NCBI GenBank assembly: GCA_965153355.1
Contig: OZ231128.1
Span: 36,146,001-36,210,000 of the forward strand
Direction: 5' to 3'
DNA length: 64,000 nt
Origin: Flaccisagitta enflata
Taxonomy: Eukaryota > Chaetognatha > Sagittoidea > Aphragmophora
The notes beneath the pieces are model-generated. The model searched no databases. It worked only from the letters and a program-made list of their open reading frames with translations, and was not told the DNA's origin. Position numbers and translations under genes: made by a program. Below are positions 55,587 to 64,000 of this stretch, in pieces. Position 1 is the first letter of the stretch; every line of letters begins with the position of its first letter.

Positions 55587-58559
55587 TCACGGAAACGCTG
55601 CGCGACGTAAGAAAAAGAGTTCGGCCGAAGCATGAGCGAGTGCGGCGTTGGAGACGGTGTCGGGATCCACGAAGCGGTCGCAACTATGTTTGGCGCAATG
55701 GCGGACTCCCTGGCAATCGATGACGTCCGCGATCGGAAAGTCGTCCCTTCCTCTTTGACGACCGACGGGGATCGTCGGCGACACCTCGACGAAACGAAAG
55801 TAAGATCCCATCAATGATTCCGCGTGGCTCTTGTTCACGCAGTGCAGAGGCTTGTGCCCGATCACCTCAGCGACAACCGCTGCCGGGAGCGGATGAGAGA
55901 AAGGAAAGAAGAAGAAGGCGACGTCCCAATCCTTCGCAATGAGGCCGACCATTCCGAGCGACGCCTCGTCGTAGCGCCTATCATTCATAGAGCGGAAGAC
56001 GACGCACAACTTGTCGGCGCGCTTTATACGCCCTACCACATCTCTCGTCGCCGGCTCCGAAAAAACGCGAGCGAACCGGATTGATGCTTTGTGGAATGCA
56101 TCGTCCGGGCAATTCCAAATGACCGGTTCCCGCAGTGGCCCGTAGGAATGGAACCAGCGGTGCCCAAAAAAATCGCGAAAAGCTGGATAAGGTTGAAGAA
56201 CCTGCAAGGCATGCCGACGCTCGCCTGCCACCACGCTATCAATCTTCTCGAAAGCTTGCATCGAGTCCATCAACCCATCTTGTACTTTCCGGTTAACCTC
56301 GGCGACGACATACGGAATCTGACGCATGCGGATTTGCCTGGCACGTGCCATGCGAAATTTCGACGACATCGCATCGCAGAGCCCTTTCAGATTCTTTTCG
56401 CAAGTTGCGTCAAGAAAAGAGCGTGCTCGCCCATCCGAATAAATTGGGCATGATTTGAAGGCCTTCAAACGATCAGGAGCCGACTTGCCATAAAGGTCAC
56501 CAATAAGCTGCATCACAGGCGCTGCTTTCTCCGGCTGACGCTGGAGTGCGCCAAGCGTGAAGCTGTGGGTAACCGACAAGAGCAACCTGAAATCATAGAC
56601 CTCAATCTGCAGATGGAAAATGATCTTGGCGGGGCTGCAGAACCGCTCATTGCCGTCAACACTCTCAAGAAAATCAAACTTCTCGTCAGCGTTCCAGCGG
56701 TTGGCGAAAAACTCCATCATCTTGATGAAATTGCTCCTGAAAACGCTCGTAACGCGATCAACGCGACCCACGGCCTTGCCTAAAATAAAAGGCGCGCGAT
56801 CGAGCTGACGCATCCTGTCGAAGTCGACGTTTTTGTCCTTCTTCAAGATGGCGGCCATTTTACGGACCAAGATAGGTTCGGCAATGCCGTCGTTGACAAC
56901 CGATCGGGAAGCTCGGGGTCCAACGTTCACCCCCATCAATGGGGCAACACGAGGACCTTCAGCCGGCAGGTTGCCCTGAGAAGCCGAATAAGACGACGAC
57001 GATCCCGCAACTTCTACTTGATCGACCACGTTTTCTTGGGCATTCAGGCAAACCACTTGGAGGTTATCCTGCCCTCCAACAGCTTCCTCAATCCCCACCG
57101 AGTCGCTCTCCACCATGATCTCCCATATGTTTTCCACATAACCGCTGTCGGAGAGATAGTCGTCGGCGTCGTTTCCACCGTCGAAGCCGATGCCATTATC
57201 ATCATCATCGCTCTCGTCCGTCTGGTCGGGGGAAGCGGGCACCTCTGCCGTCACTTCCAGTTCGAAATCAGACGATGAAGCTTCGTCCTCCGTGTCATTA
57301 ATTTGTATGACCTCGATGGGTGACCTACGGCCCTCATGCGACGCAACCTCGTCAACGGGATCATTCTGATCTACCCTCTGTTCCACCTTCAAACCTTCGT
57401 CTTCTTGCGGCGACTGATCCTCCGACATCGTGAGAATTTCTTGCGCGATGACTTCCCACTCGGCCAATTTGCGTCTTTTCCCATGATTGGAGACGAGGAC
57501 TTCATTCTCGGAATCAGTACTATCCTCGTACTGGAAGGGTTCGGTCAGATCCGAGGGTCGAGCAGCAGCGGGACGTTTGCCCTCCGAACCAGCCGGTTGT
57601 GGAATGCGTTGACGCGGGAAGATGGAGACGATGTCGCTGATGTCGCCTGCTTTGGGATGAAGCTCCTGCACAATCATCACGGCGGACTTGACATCCATGG
57701 TGGCGTAGGAGACCTGCTCGTCATCCCAATCCGGCGCCCACCAATGCGATCGGGTGATGAAAGGCCATTTTGGCCAGGTTTTCCCCGGAAATGCCCTTTC
57801 AAAGATCCCTAAAAGACCTTCACCGGCCATATCCTCGCGCTTAGGGAGCGGCGATCCGAAAACCTTCTCCGCGAGCGAACGAATTTCCACGAAACGGACG
57901 CCCTCCAACTCGCCGCAAAAAAGTGCGGCGTTAAGCTTCACAAGATCGCCTTCCATGCCCACGTTATACCACTGACCAGCTGGGTGCCGAAAAAGCCGGA
58001 AAACCTCCTCCGGGAAGCCGTCCAATCCCAGCGACGCCACCAATCTCACCATGTGAATCGCGCACAGCAGCTCATCACCACCTTCCTCCGCACATCCCAA
58101 AGAAAGCGCGAATATGTCGGATTCAACCATCCCATATTCACGACGGTTCTGCTCGTAAGCCCCCTTCTGTTGCCTCTTCTCGCCGGGGGTCAACTTCGCC
58201 CAGTTGAGCGTCATCTCACGCTGCTTCGCCTCACGCGCACGAATCTCCTCCGCCGTCAAGCCCTCGCAACGAAGCCGATAACGATGAAGAAAAAACGGAT
58301 CCGGCTTCCTGTCTATCCCCGGAGCAACGTAATCTCCTTCCAGATCGAAAACCAGCCGCGCCCTCCTTCCTTCAGACTCAGCCGCATCACACTTAGCGAT
58401 GAGACCATTGACGTAATGGAGGAGTTGCCTCTTCGTCGTCACGACCCGCTCGCGTCTGCCCACGTTGTCGAGAAAGGAAACATCTTCCTTTGGATAACGT
58501 CTACGACGCTCCAAAAGTTTCTGTTGCAGTTCCCTGCGGTTGCTTTCGCCAAACGACAT
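55587..58559 (-). CDS. Retroelement ORF with DEDDy 3'-5' exonuclease domain (RNase D/WRN type)
   Basis: 990 codons from ATG at 58559; the open frame extends about 32 codons further upstream with no earlier ATG. The exonuclease motifs are FDLEGD (Asp72, Glu74), VGMEGDLVKL (Asp205) and YATMD (Tyr285, Asp289), so all five catalytic positions of a DEDDy nuclease are intact. Motif II resembles the WRN exonuclease most closely. The gap between motifs I and II (133 residues) is longer than usual and holds a charged insert. After residue 300 comes an acidic low-complexity linker with a GKRRK basic patch, then a C-terminal half of about 400 residues, rich in Arg, Cys and His, that I do not recognise. 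It lies downstream of pol in the same sense, where third ORFs of LTR elements sit. A role trimming 3' ends of RNA or cDNA is inferred. Confidence 0.85.
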   Translation of the reverse strand: MSFGESNRRELQQKLLERRRRYPKEDVSFLDNVGRRERVVTTKRQLLHYVNGLIAKCDAAESEGRRARLVFDLEGDYVAPGIDRKPDPFFLHRYRLRCEGLTAEEIRAREAKQREMTLNWAKLTPGEKRQQKGAYEQNRREYGMVESDIFALSLGCAEEGGDELLCAIHMVRLVASLGLDGFPEEVFRLFRHPAGQWYNVGMEGDLVKLNAALFCGELEGVRFVEIRSLAEKVFGSPLPKREDMAGEGLLGIFERAFPGKTWPKWPFITRSHWWAPDWDDEQVSYATMDVKSAVMIVQELHPKAGDISDIVSIFPRQRIPQPAGSEGKRPAAARPSDLTEPFQYEDSTDSENEVLVSNHGKRRKLAEWEVIAQEILTMSEDQSPQEDEGLKVEQRVDQNDPVDEVASHEGRRSPIEVIQINDTEDEASSSDFELEVTAEVPASPDQTDESDDDDNGIGFDGGNDADDYLSDSGYVENIWEIMVESDSVGIEEAVGGQDNLQVVCLNAQENVVDQVEVAGSSSSYSASQGNLPAEGPRVAPLMGVNVGPRASRSVVNDGIAEPILVRKMAAILKKDKNVDFDRMRQLDRAPFILGKAVGRVDRVTSVFRSNFIKMMEFFANRWNADEKFDFLESVDGNERFCSPAKIIFHLQIEVYDFRLLLSVTHSFTLGALQRQPEKAAPVMQLIGDLYGKSAPDRLKAFKSCPIYSDGRARSFLDATCEKNLKGLCDAMSSKFRMARARQIRMRQIPYVVAEVNRKVQDGLMDSMQAFEKIDSVVAGERRHALQVLQPYPAFRDFFGHRWFHSYGPLREPVIWNCPDDAFHKASIRFARVFSEPATRDVVGRIKRADKLCVVFRSMNDRRYDEASLGMVGLIAKDWDVAFFFFPFSHPLPAAVVAEVIGHKPLHCVNKSHAESLMGSYFRFVEVSPTIPVGRQRGRDDFPIADVIDCQGVRHCAKHSCDRFVDPDTVSNAALAHASAELFFLRRAAFP

Positions 58560-58560
58560 A

Positions 58561-58719
58561 TTAGACTGGTAAATAGACTGCCAAGAGGATGGGGTAGGGA
58601 TAAAGGATGAACATATACCACGCGGACACGAGACTGACGAAAATTTCAATAACAAATCTCAAACACACTTTACAGACGGCGACGGTACGTTTCCAACAAG
58701 GCACGAGGATAAAGTTCAT
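58561..58719 (-). CDS. Small two-helix membrane ORF abutting the exonuclease ORF
   Basis: From ATG at 58719 this gives 52 codons; the frame is open further upstream to at least 58794. Two hydrophobic stretches are visible: VALVGTILLACYMNFILV, partly before the ATG, and IEIFVSLVSAWYMFILYPY. The stop TAA is separated by one base from the next ATG (TAATATG), as in coupled termination-reinitiation. It could be a separate small membrane protein or a spliced leader exon. Confidence 0.4.
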   Translation of the reverse strand: MNFILVPCWKRTVAVCKVCLRFVIEIFVSLVSAWYMFILYPYPILLAVYLPV

Positions 58720-59373
58720 GTAACACGCAAGGAGAATAGTTCCGACCAAAGCGACGCGTTTGCCCTGCAGCTTAAAGCTTCGCCCGGAGGGCAATCAGCC
58801 AAAGCGTAAGGGTGAAAAGAGCCTCAATAGAGCATCCCGTCCATTTTCGATGGATCCCAAAAGTCAAAACTTACATGGTAAGCGTGAGTCCTTATGGTGG
58901 GGTAATCATTAAGTATTACAAGTACTGACCAATCAACCCTTGTCACTCTGTCATCGCACTCCATCCATGCATTCCCTACATGTGATGACCGAGTATTTAC
59001 TGTATCCCAAAGAATTGACGCGAGGTTTTAACCTCTCGTCGTATATATATGGGAATAAATGTCACTTATCTCAAACAAAGAGGGGTATATAATTACATCT
59101 AACCATAACCTTACCGTGTTATGTTCCTGCAGGGGCCACTACCGCGATACGAAGGGCACAGCTTACGCAATACCACGAACCTCATATAAGGAAGAAAAGA
59201 AACATGAAGAAAAAAAAAGAAAAACGCATTACGGAAAGGAAAACCATCCTTCGCCACAAATACTGCCAACAAGAACACATGTCGACAACTTGTTAACTTT
59301 ACGGTAACGCAAAAAGGCACAAAGCCATGGCCCTTTATAAAGAAACGTAACAAAAAAATGTTTCAAAAAGTTG
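58720..59373. other. Retroelement intergenic region
   Basis: Contains CCCGGAGGGCAATC at 58785-58798 (GATTGCCCTCCGGG in element sense). Other short frames here are not supported. Confidence 0.4.
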
Positions 59374-60120
59374 TCAAAATTTCAGGTGGACGTGTCGCAA
59401 CTGCTCATCATCTCCAGAGCCATCCCTCAACCGTGCGATCGCCGCGTATGCCCGACTGAAGATCACTCTCCACGATGATTTCGTCGGTTGCACCCCGTTC
59501 TCGAATTTGTTCTCGAAAAGGTACAGTCTACCGCCTACTCTATCCTCCTTTCCTTTGTCAACGCCGTGAAATCGGTGACCTATGGTGAAGTGATGATGCT
59601 TTTCGCCCAAAGGTTTCTCACCCATCTTCTTCCCTGCATTGCGAGCCCTGTTGGTCATAAAGCCGGCGGACCGTTGCGGCGGCGCGTCCGTGCTGAAAAC
59701 GTCGGCAAGCGGTAAAAGCGAGAGAATGTTCAACGTCAGTTCGTTGTATGCGGCGACGAAGTCATCGACGATAAGGCGGGGGTGGATGCGGGGGCCTAGC
59801 GGGTGAAAGTAAGCCTCGTATTCTGGGGCTAGCAGCATAGACGGTGCCGGCTGCCCTAACTCTTTCGAGCCGATCCACAAGAGGACTATCGCCTTCGCGC
59901 GGTTGTACTCCGACCGTTTTTCGCTAAAGAATTTCCGGATCGTCGAGAATCGGCCGGATGAAAACGAGACGATTTGGTCATCTTCGTTGACACCCACCTC
60001 AACCAGATTGTTAACTAGGTTGAGGTGGAGATCCACGCAAAAAACATACCGAGGATCTACCAGTTGACCCCTTACATTGACCCAAGTCTCCTCTACTCTA
60101 CAAGCGACAACGCCGGCCAT
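59374..60120 (-). CDS. Retroelement ORF, 248 residues, possible degenerate SGNH/GDSL-like fold
   Basis: A clear ATG at 60120 and no overlap with its neighbours. The order of blocks recalls SGNH hydrolases: a strand then VDLHLN (about 29-34) where GDSH is usual, IVLLWIGSKELG (about 78-89) where GxND is usual, then a helix, and SLLPLADVFSTDAPPQR like the third strand. A His-rich segment and LYLFENKFENG sit near the place of the catalytic Asp-x-x-His. The catalytic Ser, Asn and Asp-His are not conserved, so if the fold is right the enzyme is probably inactive. The assignment rests on pattern and position only. Confidence 0.5.
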   Translation of the reverse strand: MAGVVACRVEETWVNVRGQLVDPRYVFCVDLHLNLVNNLVEVGVNEDDQIVSFSSGRFSTIRKFFSEKRSEYNRAKAIVLLWIGSKELGQPAPSMLLAPEYEAYFHPLGPRIHPRLIVDDFVAAYNELTLNILSLLPLADVFSTDAPPQRSAGFMTNRARNAGKKMGEKPLGEKHHHFTIGHRFHGVDKGKEDRVGGRLYLFENKFENGVQPTKSSWRVIFSRAYAAIARLRDGSGDDEQLRHVHLKF

Positions 60121-60520
60121 GTTGAGTTATGACTCAAAAACAAACTTGAAGTAGAATGAAAAGAAAATTGATAAAGTGATACCAATACTTGTAACCCTAC
60201 TGTGTACATGAATAAAATCCAATGCCATCCCAAACCGTAATGATTAGACAAGCGCTACAGAACAGACAACAAATTACAGATAGCGGATAGGACCATGTAT
60301 CGCAATAGAAGAGCGAGAAATAAAAAGAAGCGACAAATCAAAACCCAGCCAATGACCATAAACCTCACCCGGAGGGCAATCGGTTGGTCCTGTGGCCTTT
60401 GAAAGAAAGATCAAGCAAGAAGTACGCAAGTTAATTGAATTCTCCGTGTATCGATATATGGCGTAAAAAATATGAAGAGGGACCATAGCGGCTTACGTCG
60501 CTAAAATGAGAAAAAAAAAT
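60121..60520. other. Retroelement intergenic region between pol and the 248-residue ORF
   Basis: Holds CACCCGGAGGGCAATCGG at 60366-60383 and an AT-rich stretch before the ATG at 60120. Confidence 0.4.
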
Positions 60521-63500
60521 TCACGTATCGCGCTTCCGTGGTTTCGGTTTACGTTTTGGCGGTAATTCCGGCTCTTGTCTCAAACCCGGTTTATTAGTAT
60601 CTCCCAGACGTCTCAACTCTCGAGCTAATTTAGGGGGGATTTCAATTGTGCCAGGGGGAGGTCTGGAGGTTCTAGGGGACAAAGACGGAATGTTAGATGG
60701 CGCAACCTGATCCCGTCCATCTTCCCCATTCCCTTCTTCAGACATATCTGACCCACCTGATGCTTGATCCAATGGCAAATCTGCTTCGCCGTCAACAGCA
60801 TTGTCATGGTCTCCGAACGCGCCCTCGTTCCCTTCGTTACATGCAGGACCAACCCAGCCTGAATTTAGGTCAAGTGTGGGAGCAGAGGATGGGGGAAGGG
60901 TGGGTATGGTGTTAGTGACGGGAAGAGTACCAGGAGGTGAGGGTGGGACTTGGGGAGAGGGGCTGTCATTGGGGACAGGTGGGGGAGTAATGGCGTGGAC
61001 AGGGGCAGAAATTCCAACCGGCGCAATAGAGGCTCCACCGCCCGAGAGATAATGTGCCATTGATAACCAAGTACCCGGTAAATACATTGCATCGACAGCG
61101 TCCGTCTGTTCATCAGTTTTAGTGTTCGAACCATTCGACGCAAATTTAGGCTGTTCGTACGCCTTCAAATCACATTGAGGCCTGTGGGTGACTTCTTGGC
61201 CCCTTTTGATGACAAATGTGTTTCCTATCTGTTCCTCAACCCTCCAAGGTCCTCCATAATCGACCGACAACTTGTGTCTCGCTTCTGTTGGGATATAGGC
61301 CCAAACATATGAACCAACTGGAAATGGCGGTTGTTCACCCTCCTTAACCGATCGTTCCTCCATCTTTTCCCTGTACTGTGTATGATATTCTCTTGCCAAA
61401 TCATGAGCCTTCTCGATCTGTCCCTGGTGCTGGTTAAAGTAGGCCTTTGCGTCACCATCCCAGCCTGCCGTATTGACTGGAGGGATTTGACTTTGAAAGG
61501 GCAGCACCGCTTCCCTCCCAAACATCAACAGATGGGGAGAAAAGCGAGTAGCCGCATGAGGCGTTGTATTTAGTGAGAATTCGACCCAGGGGAGCTGATT
61601 GACCCAATTACTCCCATATTGCTTAGTGCGCTTTGCCAACTCGCTAATCAGTGTCCGATTCTTGCGTTCCACCCCGCCGTTTGACTGAGGGTGGTACGCA
61701 AGTGTGAAACACTTTTTCGTGCCATAAACCATGCAAAGGGCCTCAATTAACCTCGACTTAAATTCACCACCGTTATCGGTGCCCCAGTTAATGGGTGCAC
61801 CAAAGCGGGTGATGAATTCACGAAAACGTCTAGCGACGGTGATTGTACTTTTACCAGATATTGGATATAAACAGGTGTACTTAGTGAACCTGTCTTCGAA
61901 ACAAAGGACGTACTCACATCCCTGCGACTTGGGATACAATTTGACCAAATCAGCGCTAACATATTCCAACGGGTAAGTCGCCTTTTGAGCCCTAATGGGA
62001 ACCATTTTTCGAAACCTGTTGGGCTTGGCCGATTGGCAAAACTCACAAGTGCGAACCATTTCGATAACATCTTTTCTCATACCGGGCCAATATGCACATT
62101 TGGCTAACCTATCATAAGTACGCTTTTCCCCGGGATGGCCTGTATGAAGGTCCCCGTGAGATTTTTTTAGAAACTCAGGGATGAGAGAAGGGGGCACAAA
62201 TACTTTTGCCCTGTTGATTTTATCAAAATTATCTCGTTCGACCACATACACCACACCATCTATCAGCGTAAAATCTCGACCATCCACTTCAGTGACATTC
62301 CTCCTAGCCGGATCACTCTGGCTCACCTCATAGGATGGTCTGTCAATTATCTGAGAAATGATGCTTCCGATCCTATGGTCCTTAGCTTGTTCAACTTTCA
62401 GACGCAGTAGGAATTCATAGTCCGCATTTGTTTCCCCTAAGGGGCCCTCACTTGCGCACATGGCACCCGCAATGAAGACATCATTATCTTCGTCGGTCTC
62501 CTGCGGAGGATCAGGGTCAGGATGGCGGGAAAGTGCATCCGCATCCGTGTTCTTGGCGCCCTTCTTGTAAAGAATTTCGAACTCGTATCCATTGAGTTCA
62601 AGTGCCCATCGGCACCTCTTACCGGACGCATCATTTTTGGTGTTTGCATCAAGGCAGTAAAGAAGAGGCTTATGATCGGTGTAGAGGAAGAACTTTGCAT
62701 AGCGAAGATAATTCCGGTATTGGCGCACTCCCCAAACGACCGCAAAAAACTCCTTATCTATCGCGGCCCAACGAACCTCGATTGAATTGAGTTTTTGGCT
62801 GGCGCAGGAGACGATGCACTCTTTTCCTCTTTCATCTTTTTGTGACAGAACGGCACCAACTGTGGTGCCTGAACTGTCACATTTTAAGATGAATGGTTTC
62901 GAGAAATTCGGATACGCGCAGGCACTCCCCTCAAGGAGACCCAATTTTAAATCCTCGAAAGATTTCTGGTGATCGTCTGTCCATTCCCACTCTTTCGTCT
63001 TACACAGCAAATCCGTAAGTGGCTCTGCTAGCGACGAGAATCCCACCAGATGAGACCTATAGTAGGAGCAAAGCCCCAGATATTGCCTCACCTGTTTCTG
63101 GTTTCTGGGAGTGGGCCATTCCCTTATCTTTTCCAGATTTTTGGGGTCCGGACGAATCCCACTCCCGTCAAGAATAAACCCTAGCACAGAGACCGAACTT
63201 TGTGCAAACTTGCACTTTTTTGGATTCAAGGTCAATCTGGCGCGACGTAACGCTGCCAAGATGCGTTCCAAATACGTAAAATGCAGCTCGACCGTTGGGG
63301 TCGCCAGCAGAATGTCGTCCAAATATGACAGAAACATCTCTGCTGGCATTCCCCTAAAGATAAGTTCCATCAACTGGGCAAGCGTGGCCGAGCTGTTTTT
63401 TGAGCCCATAGGCACCCGCGAATATTCGAGGTGCCTACGACCATCACTGAAGGCGTAGTATCTCCTTTCAGATTCCGCCACGGGAATCTGAAAGAATCCC

Positions 63501-64000
63501 TTCAGGAGGTCAAGACTCGTAAAAACTTTGGGTTTCGCAAAGCGACGCAAGGAGTCATTAATGTTAGGCAGGGGAAAGGACACTTTTTGGGTAACCTTGT
63601 TCAAGGCCCGAAAATCAGTGCAATATCTCCAGCTCCCATCGGGCTTTTTAACAAGCACGATGGGGGCCGAAAACGCACTAACACTGGGCCGAACAACGTT
63701 TGCCGCCAAAAGTTTGTCCGTTTCTCGATCCAATGCCTGCCTAACCTTAGGGGGCGGCGAACGATAATAACTCGCTGTAACTGGTTTATCGGTAGTCAAA
63801 GTTGTGTGATGAAAAAGCAAGGAAGTCATGCCAACGTCTTCAGCATTTTTAGCGAAGACGTCGTCATAGCTCTCAATCAGATTTTTGAGACGTTCCAAGT
63901 CATCACCTTCCAGCATAGTATTCTCAAAGTTTGGTACATAGGACTCATCCACCTTTTTAGTCGCTACCTTTGGTACAGTGTCGACTAAGGGTTCAGAGGA
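60521..64000 (-). CDS. pol: Ty3/gypsy pol polyprotein (RT, RNase H, integrase), 5' part beyond the window
   Basis: The frame is open from the right edge to TGA/TAA-type termination at 60521. Numbering from the codon at 63952, reverse transcriptase has PDGSWRYCTDFR and the catalytic YLDD (210-213). RNase H has CDSSG (Asp359), KEFFAVVWG and YTDHKPL (Asp426). The integrase has an HHCC zinc site (about 603-639) and catalytic Asp668, Asp726 and Glu762 (D-57-D-35-E), followed by a GPW-type module near YGGPWRVEEQIGNTFVIK. A Pro/Ser/Asp-rich tail ends in a Lys/Arg cluster. Gag, protease and the 5' LTR would lie to the right, outside. No stop or frameshift is visible, so the copy looks recent. Confidence 0.97.
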   Translation of the reverse strand, partial: SSEPLVDTVPKVATKKVDESYVPNFENTMLEGDDLERLKNLIESYDDVFAKNAEDVGMTSLLFHHTTLTTDKPVTASYYRSPPPKVRQALDRETDKLLAANVVRPSVSAFSAPIVLVKKPDGSWRYCTDFRALNKVTQKVSFPLPNINDSLRRFAKPKVFTSLDLLKGFFQIPVAESERRYYAFSDGRRHLEYSRVPMGSKNSSATLAQLMELIFRGMPAEMFLSYLDDILLATPTVELHFTYLERILAALRRARLTLNPKKCKFAQSSVSVLGFILDGSGIRPDPKNLEKIREWPTPRNQKQVRQYLGLCSYYRSHLVGFSSLAEPLTDLLCKTKEWEWTDDHQKSFEDLKLGLLEGSACAYPNFSKPFILKCDSSGTTVGAVLSQKDERGKECIVSCASQKLNSIEVRWAAIDKEFFAVVWGVRQYRNYLRYAKFFLYTDHKPLLYCLDANTKNDASGKRCRWALELNGYEFEILYKKGAKNTDADALSRHPDPDPPQETDEDNDVFIAGAMCASEGPLGETNADYEFLLRLKVEQAKDHRIGSIISQIIDRPSYEVSQSDPARRNVTEVDGRDFTLIDGVVYVVERDNFDKINRAKVFVPPSLIPEFLKKSHGDLHTGHPGEKRTYDRLAKCAYWPGMRKDVIEMVRTCEFCQSAKPNRFRKMVPIRAQKATYPLEYVSADLVKLYPKSQGCEYVLCFEDRFTKYTCLYPISGKSTITVARRFREFITRFGAPINWGTDNGGEFKSRLIEALCMVYGTKKCFTLAYHPQSNGGVERKNRTLISELAKRTKQYGSNWVNQLPWVEFSLNTTPHAATRFSPHLLMFGREAVLPFQSQIPPVNTAGWDGDAKAYFNQHQGQIEKAHDLAREYHTQYREKMEERSVKEGEQPPFPVGSYVWAYIPTEARHKLSVDYGGPWRVEEQIGNTFVIKRGQEVTHRPQCDLKAYEQPKFASNGSNTKTDEQTDAVDAMYLPGTWLSMAHYLSGGGASIAPVGISAPVHAITPPPVPNDSPSPQVPPSPPGTLPVTNTIPTLPPSSAPTLDLNSGWVGPACNEGNEGAFGDHDNAVDGEADLPLDQASGGSDMSEEGNGEDGRDQVAPSNIPSLSPRTSRPPPGTIEIPPKLARELRRLGDTNKPGLRQEPELPPKRKPKPRKRDT

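Noticed and set aside
57018-58610. Plus-strand frames of 86-208 codons
   Set aside because: Shadows of the exonuclease ORF on the other strand.

Overview
The window comes from the nuclear genome of an invertebrate animal, lineage not resolved. The evidence is kilobase introns with GT-AG junctions, a secreted protein with paired ShKT domains, a Ty3/gypsy retrotransposon, many TA-flanked Tc1/mariner-type MITEs and a heavy load of di- and trinucleotide repeats. No tRNA, rRNA, CRISPR or bacterial operon structure was seen. Most of the DNA is repeat. The host genes are split into small exons, and I assembled them by eye from reading frame, splice sites and intron phase.

Layout. Positions 1-2371 are a satellite with a 527-bp unit. 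From 5.2 to 17.0 kb, on the minus strand, seven phase-compatible exons make a Cys/His-rich gene of at least 376 codons whose 3' end is unresolved. From 17 to 23.9 kb lie nested mobile elements, a 13-bp array, a 162-bp array and a telomere-like tract bounded by inverted repeats. From 23.9 to 25.2 kb, on the plus strand, is a single-pass membrane protein, or the last exon of one, with poly-Asn and a PDZ-type C-terminus. From 25 to 37 kb there are repeats and elements with no gene I can support. From 37.1 to 45.8 kb, on the plus strand, is a complete nine-exon gene for a 294-residue secreted protein with two ShKT domains; its introns are packed with transposons. From 47.0 to 51.0 kb, on the minus strand, six phase-consistent exons encode at least 603 residues: an acidic, helical-repeat protein with a C-terminal module that resembles part of the dynein microtubule-binding stalk.

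From about 54.4 kb to the right edge lies a minus-strand Ty3/gypsy element of at least 9.6 kb. Its order is pol (RT, RNase H, integrase; running off the edge), a 248-residue ORF with weak SGNH/GDSL-like features, a small two-helix membrane ORF, a 990-residue ORF with an intact DEDDy 3'-5' exonuclease, then a probable 3' LTR. That LTR carries CCAAT boxes, perfect heat-shock-element half-site pairs, TATAAA and AATAAA. Exonuclease and GDSL-type third ORFs are known separately from bdelloid rotifer LTR elements. Having both kinds behind one gypsy pol, with a heat-shock-like LTR, is the most striking system here.

The dispersed repeats fall into a few families: (i) elements bounded by an AGTCGCGTGCACGCGACT palindrome and a GGCCTTGTT end; (ii) elements with GGGCAGCGGCCCC ends; (iii) at least six unrelated TA-CAG foldback MITEs; (iv) a CACTTTTT/TATAAGAAC family; (v) elements with an AAAAAAGTCGAA hairpin at one end. 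Several are nested inside one another, which gives a relative insertion order.
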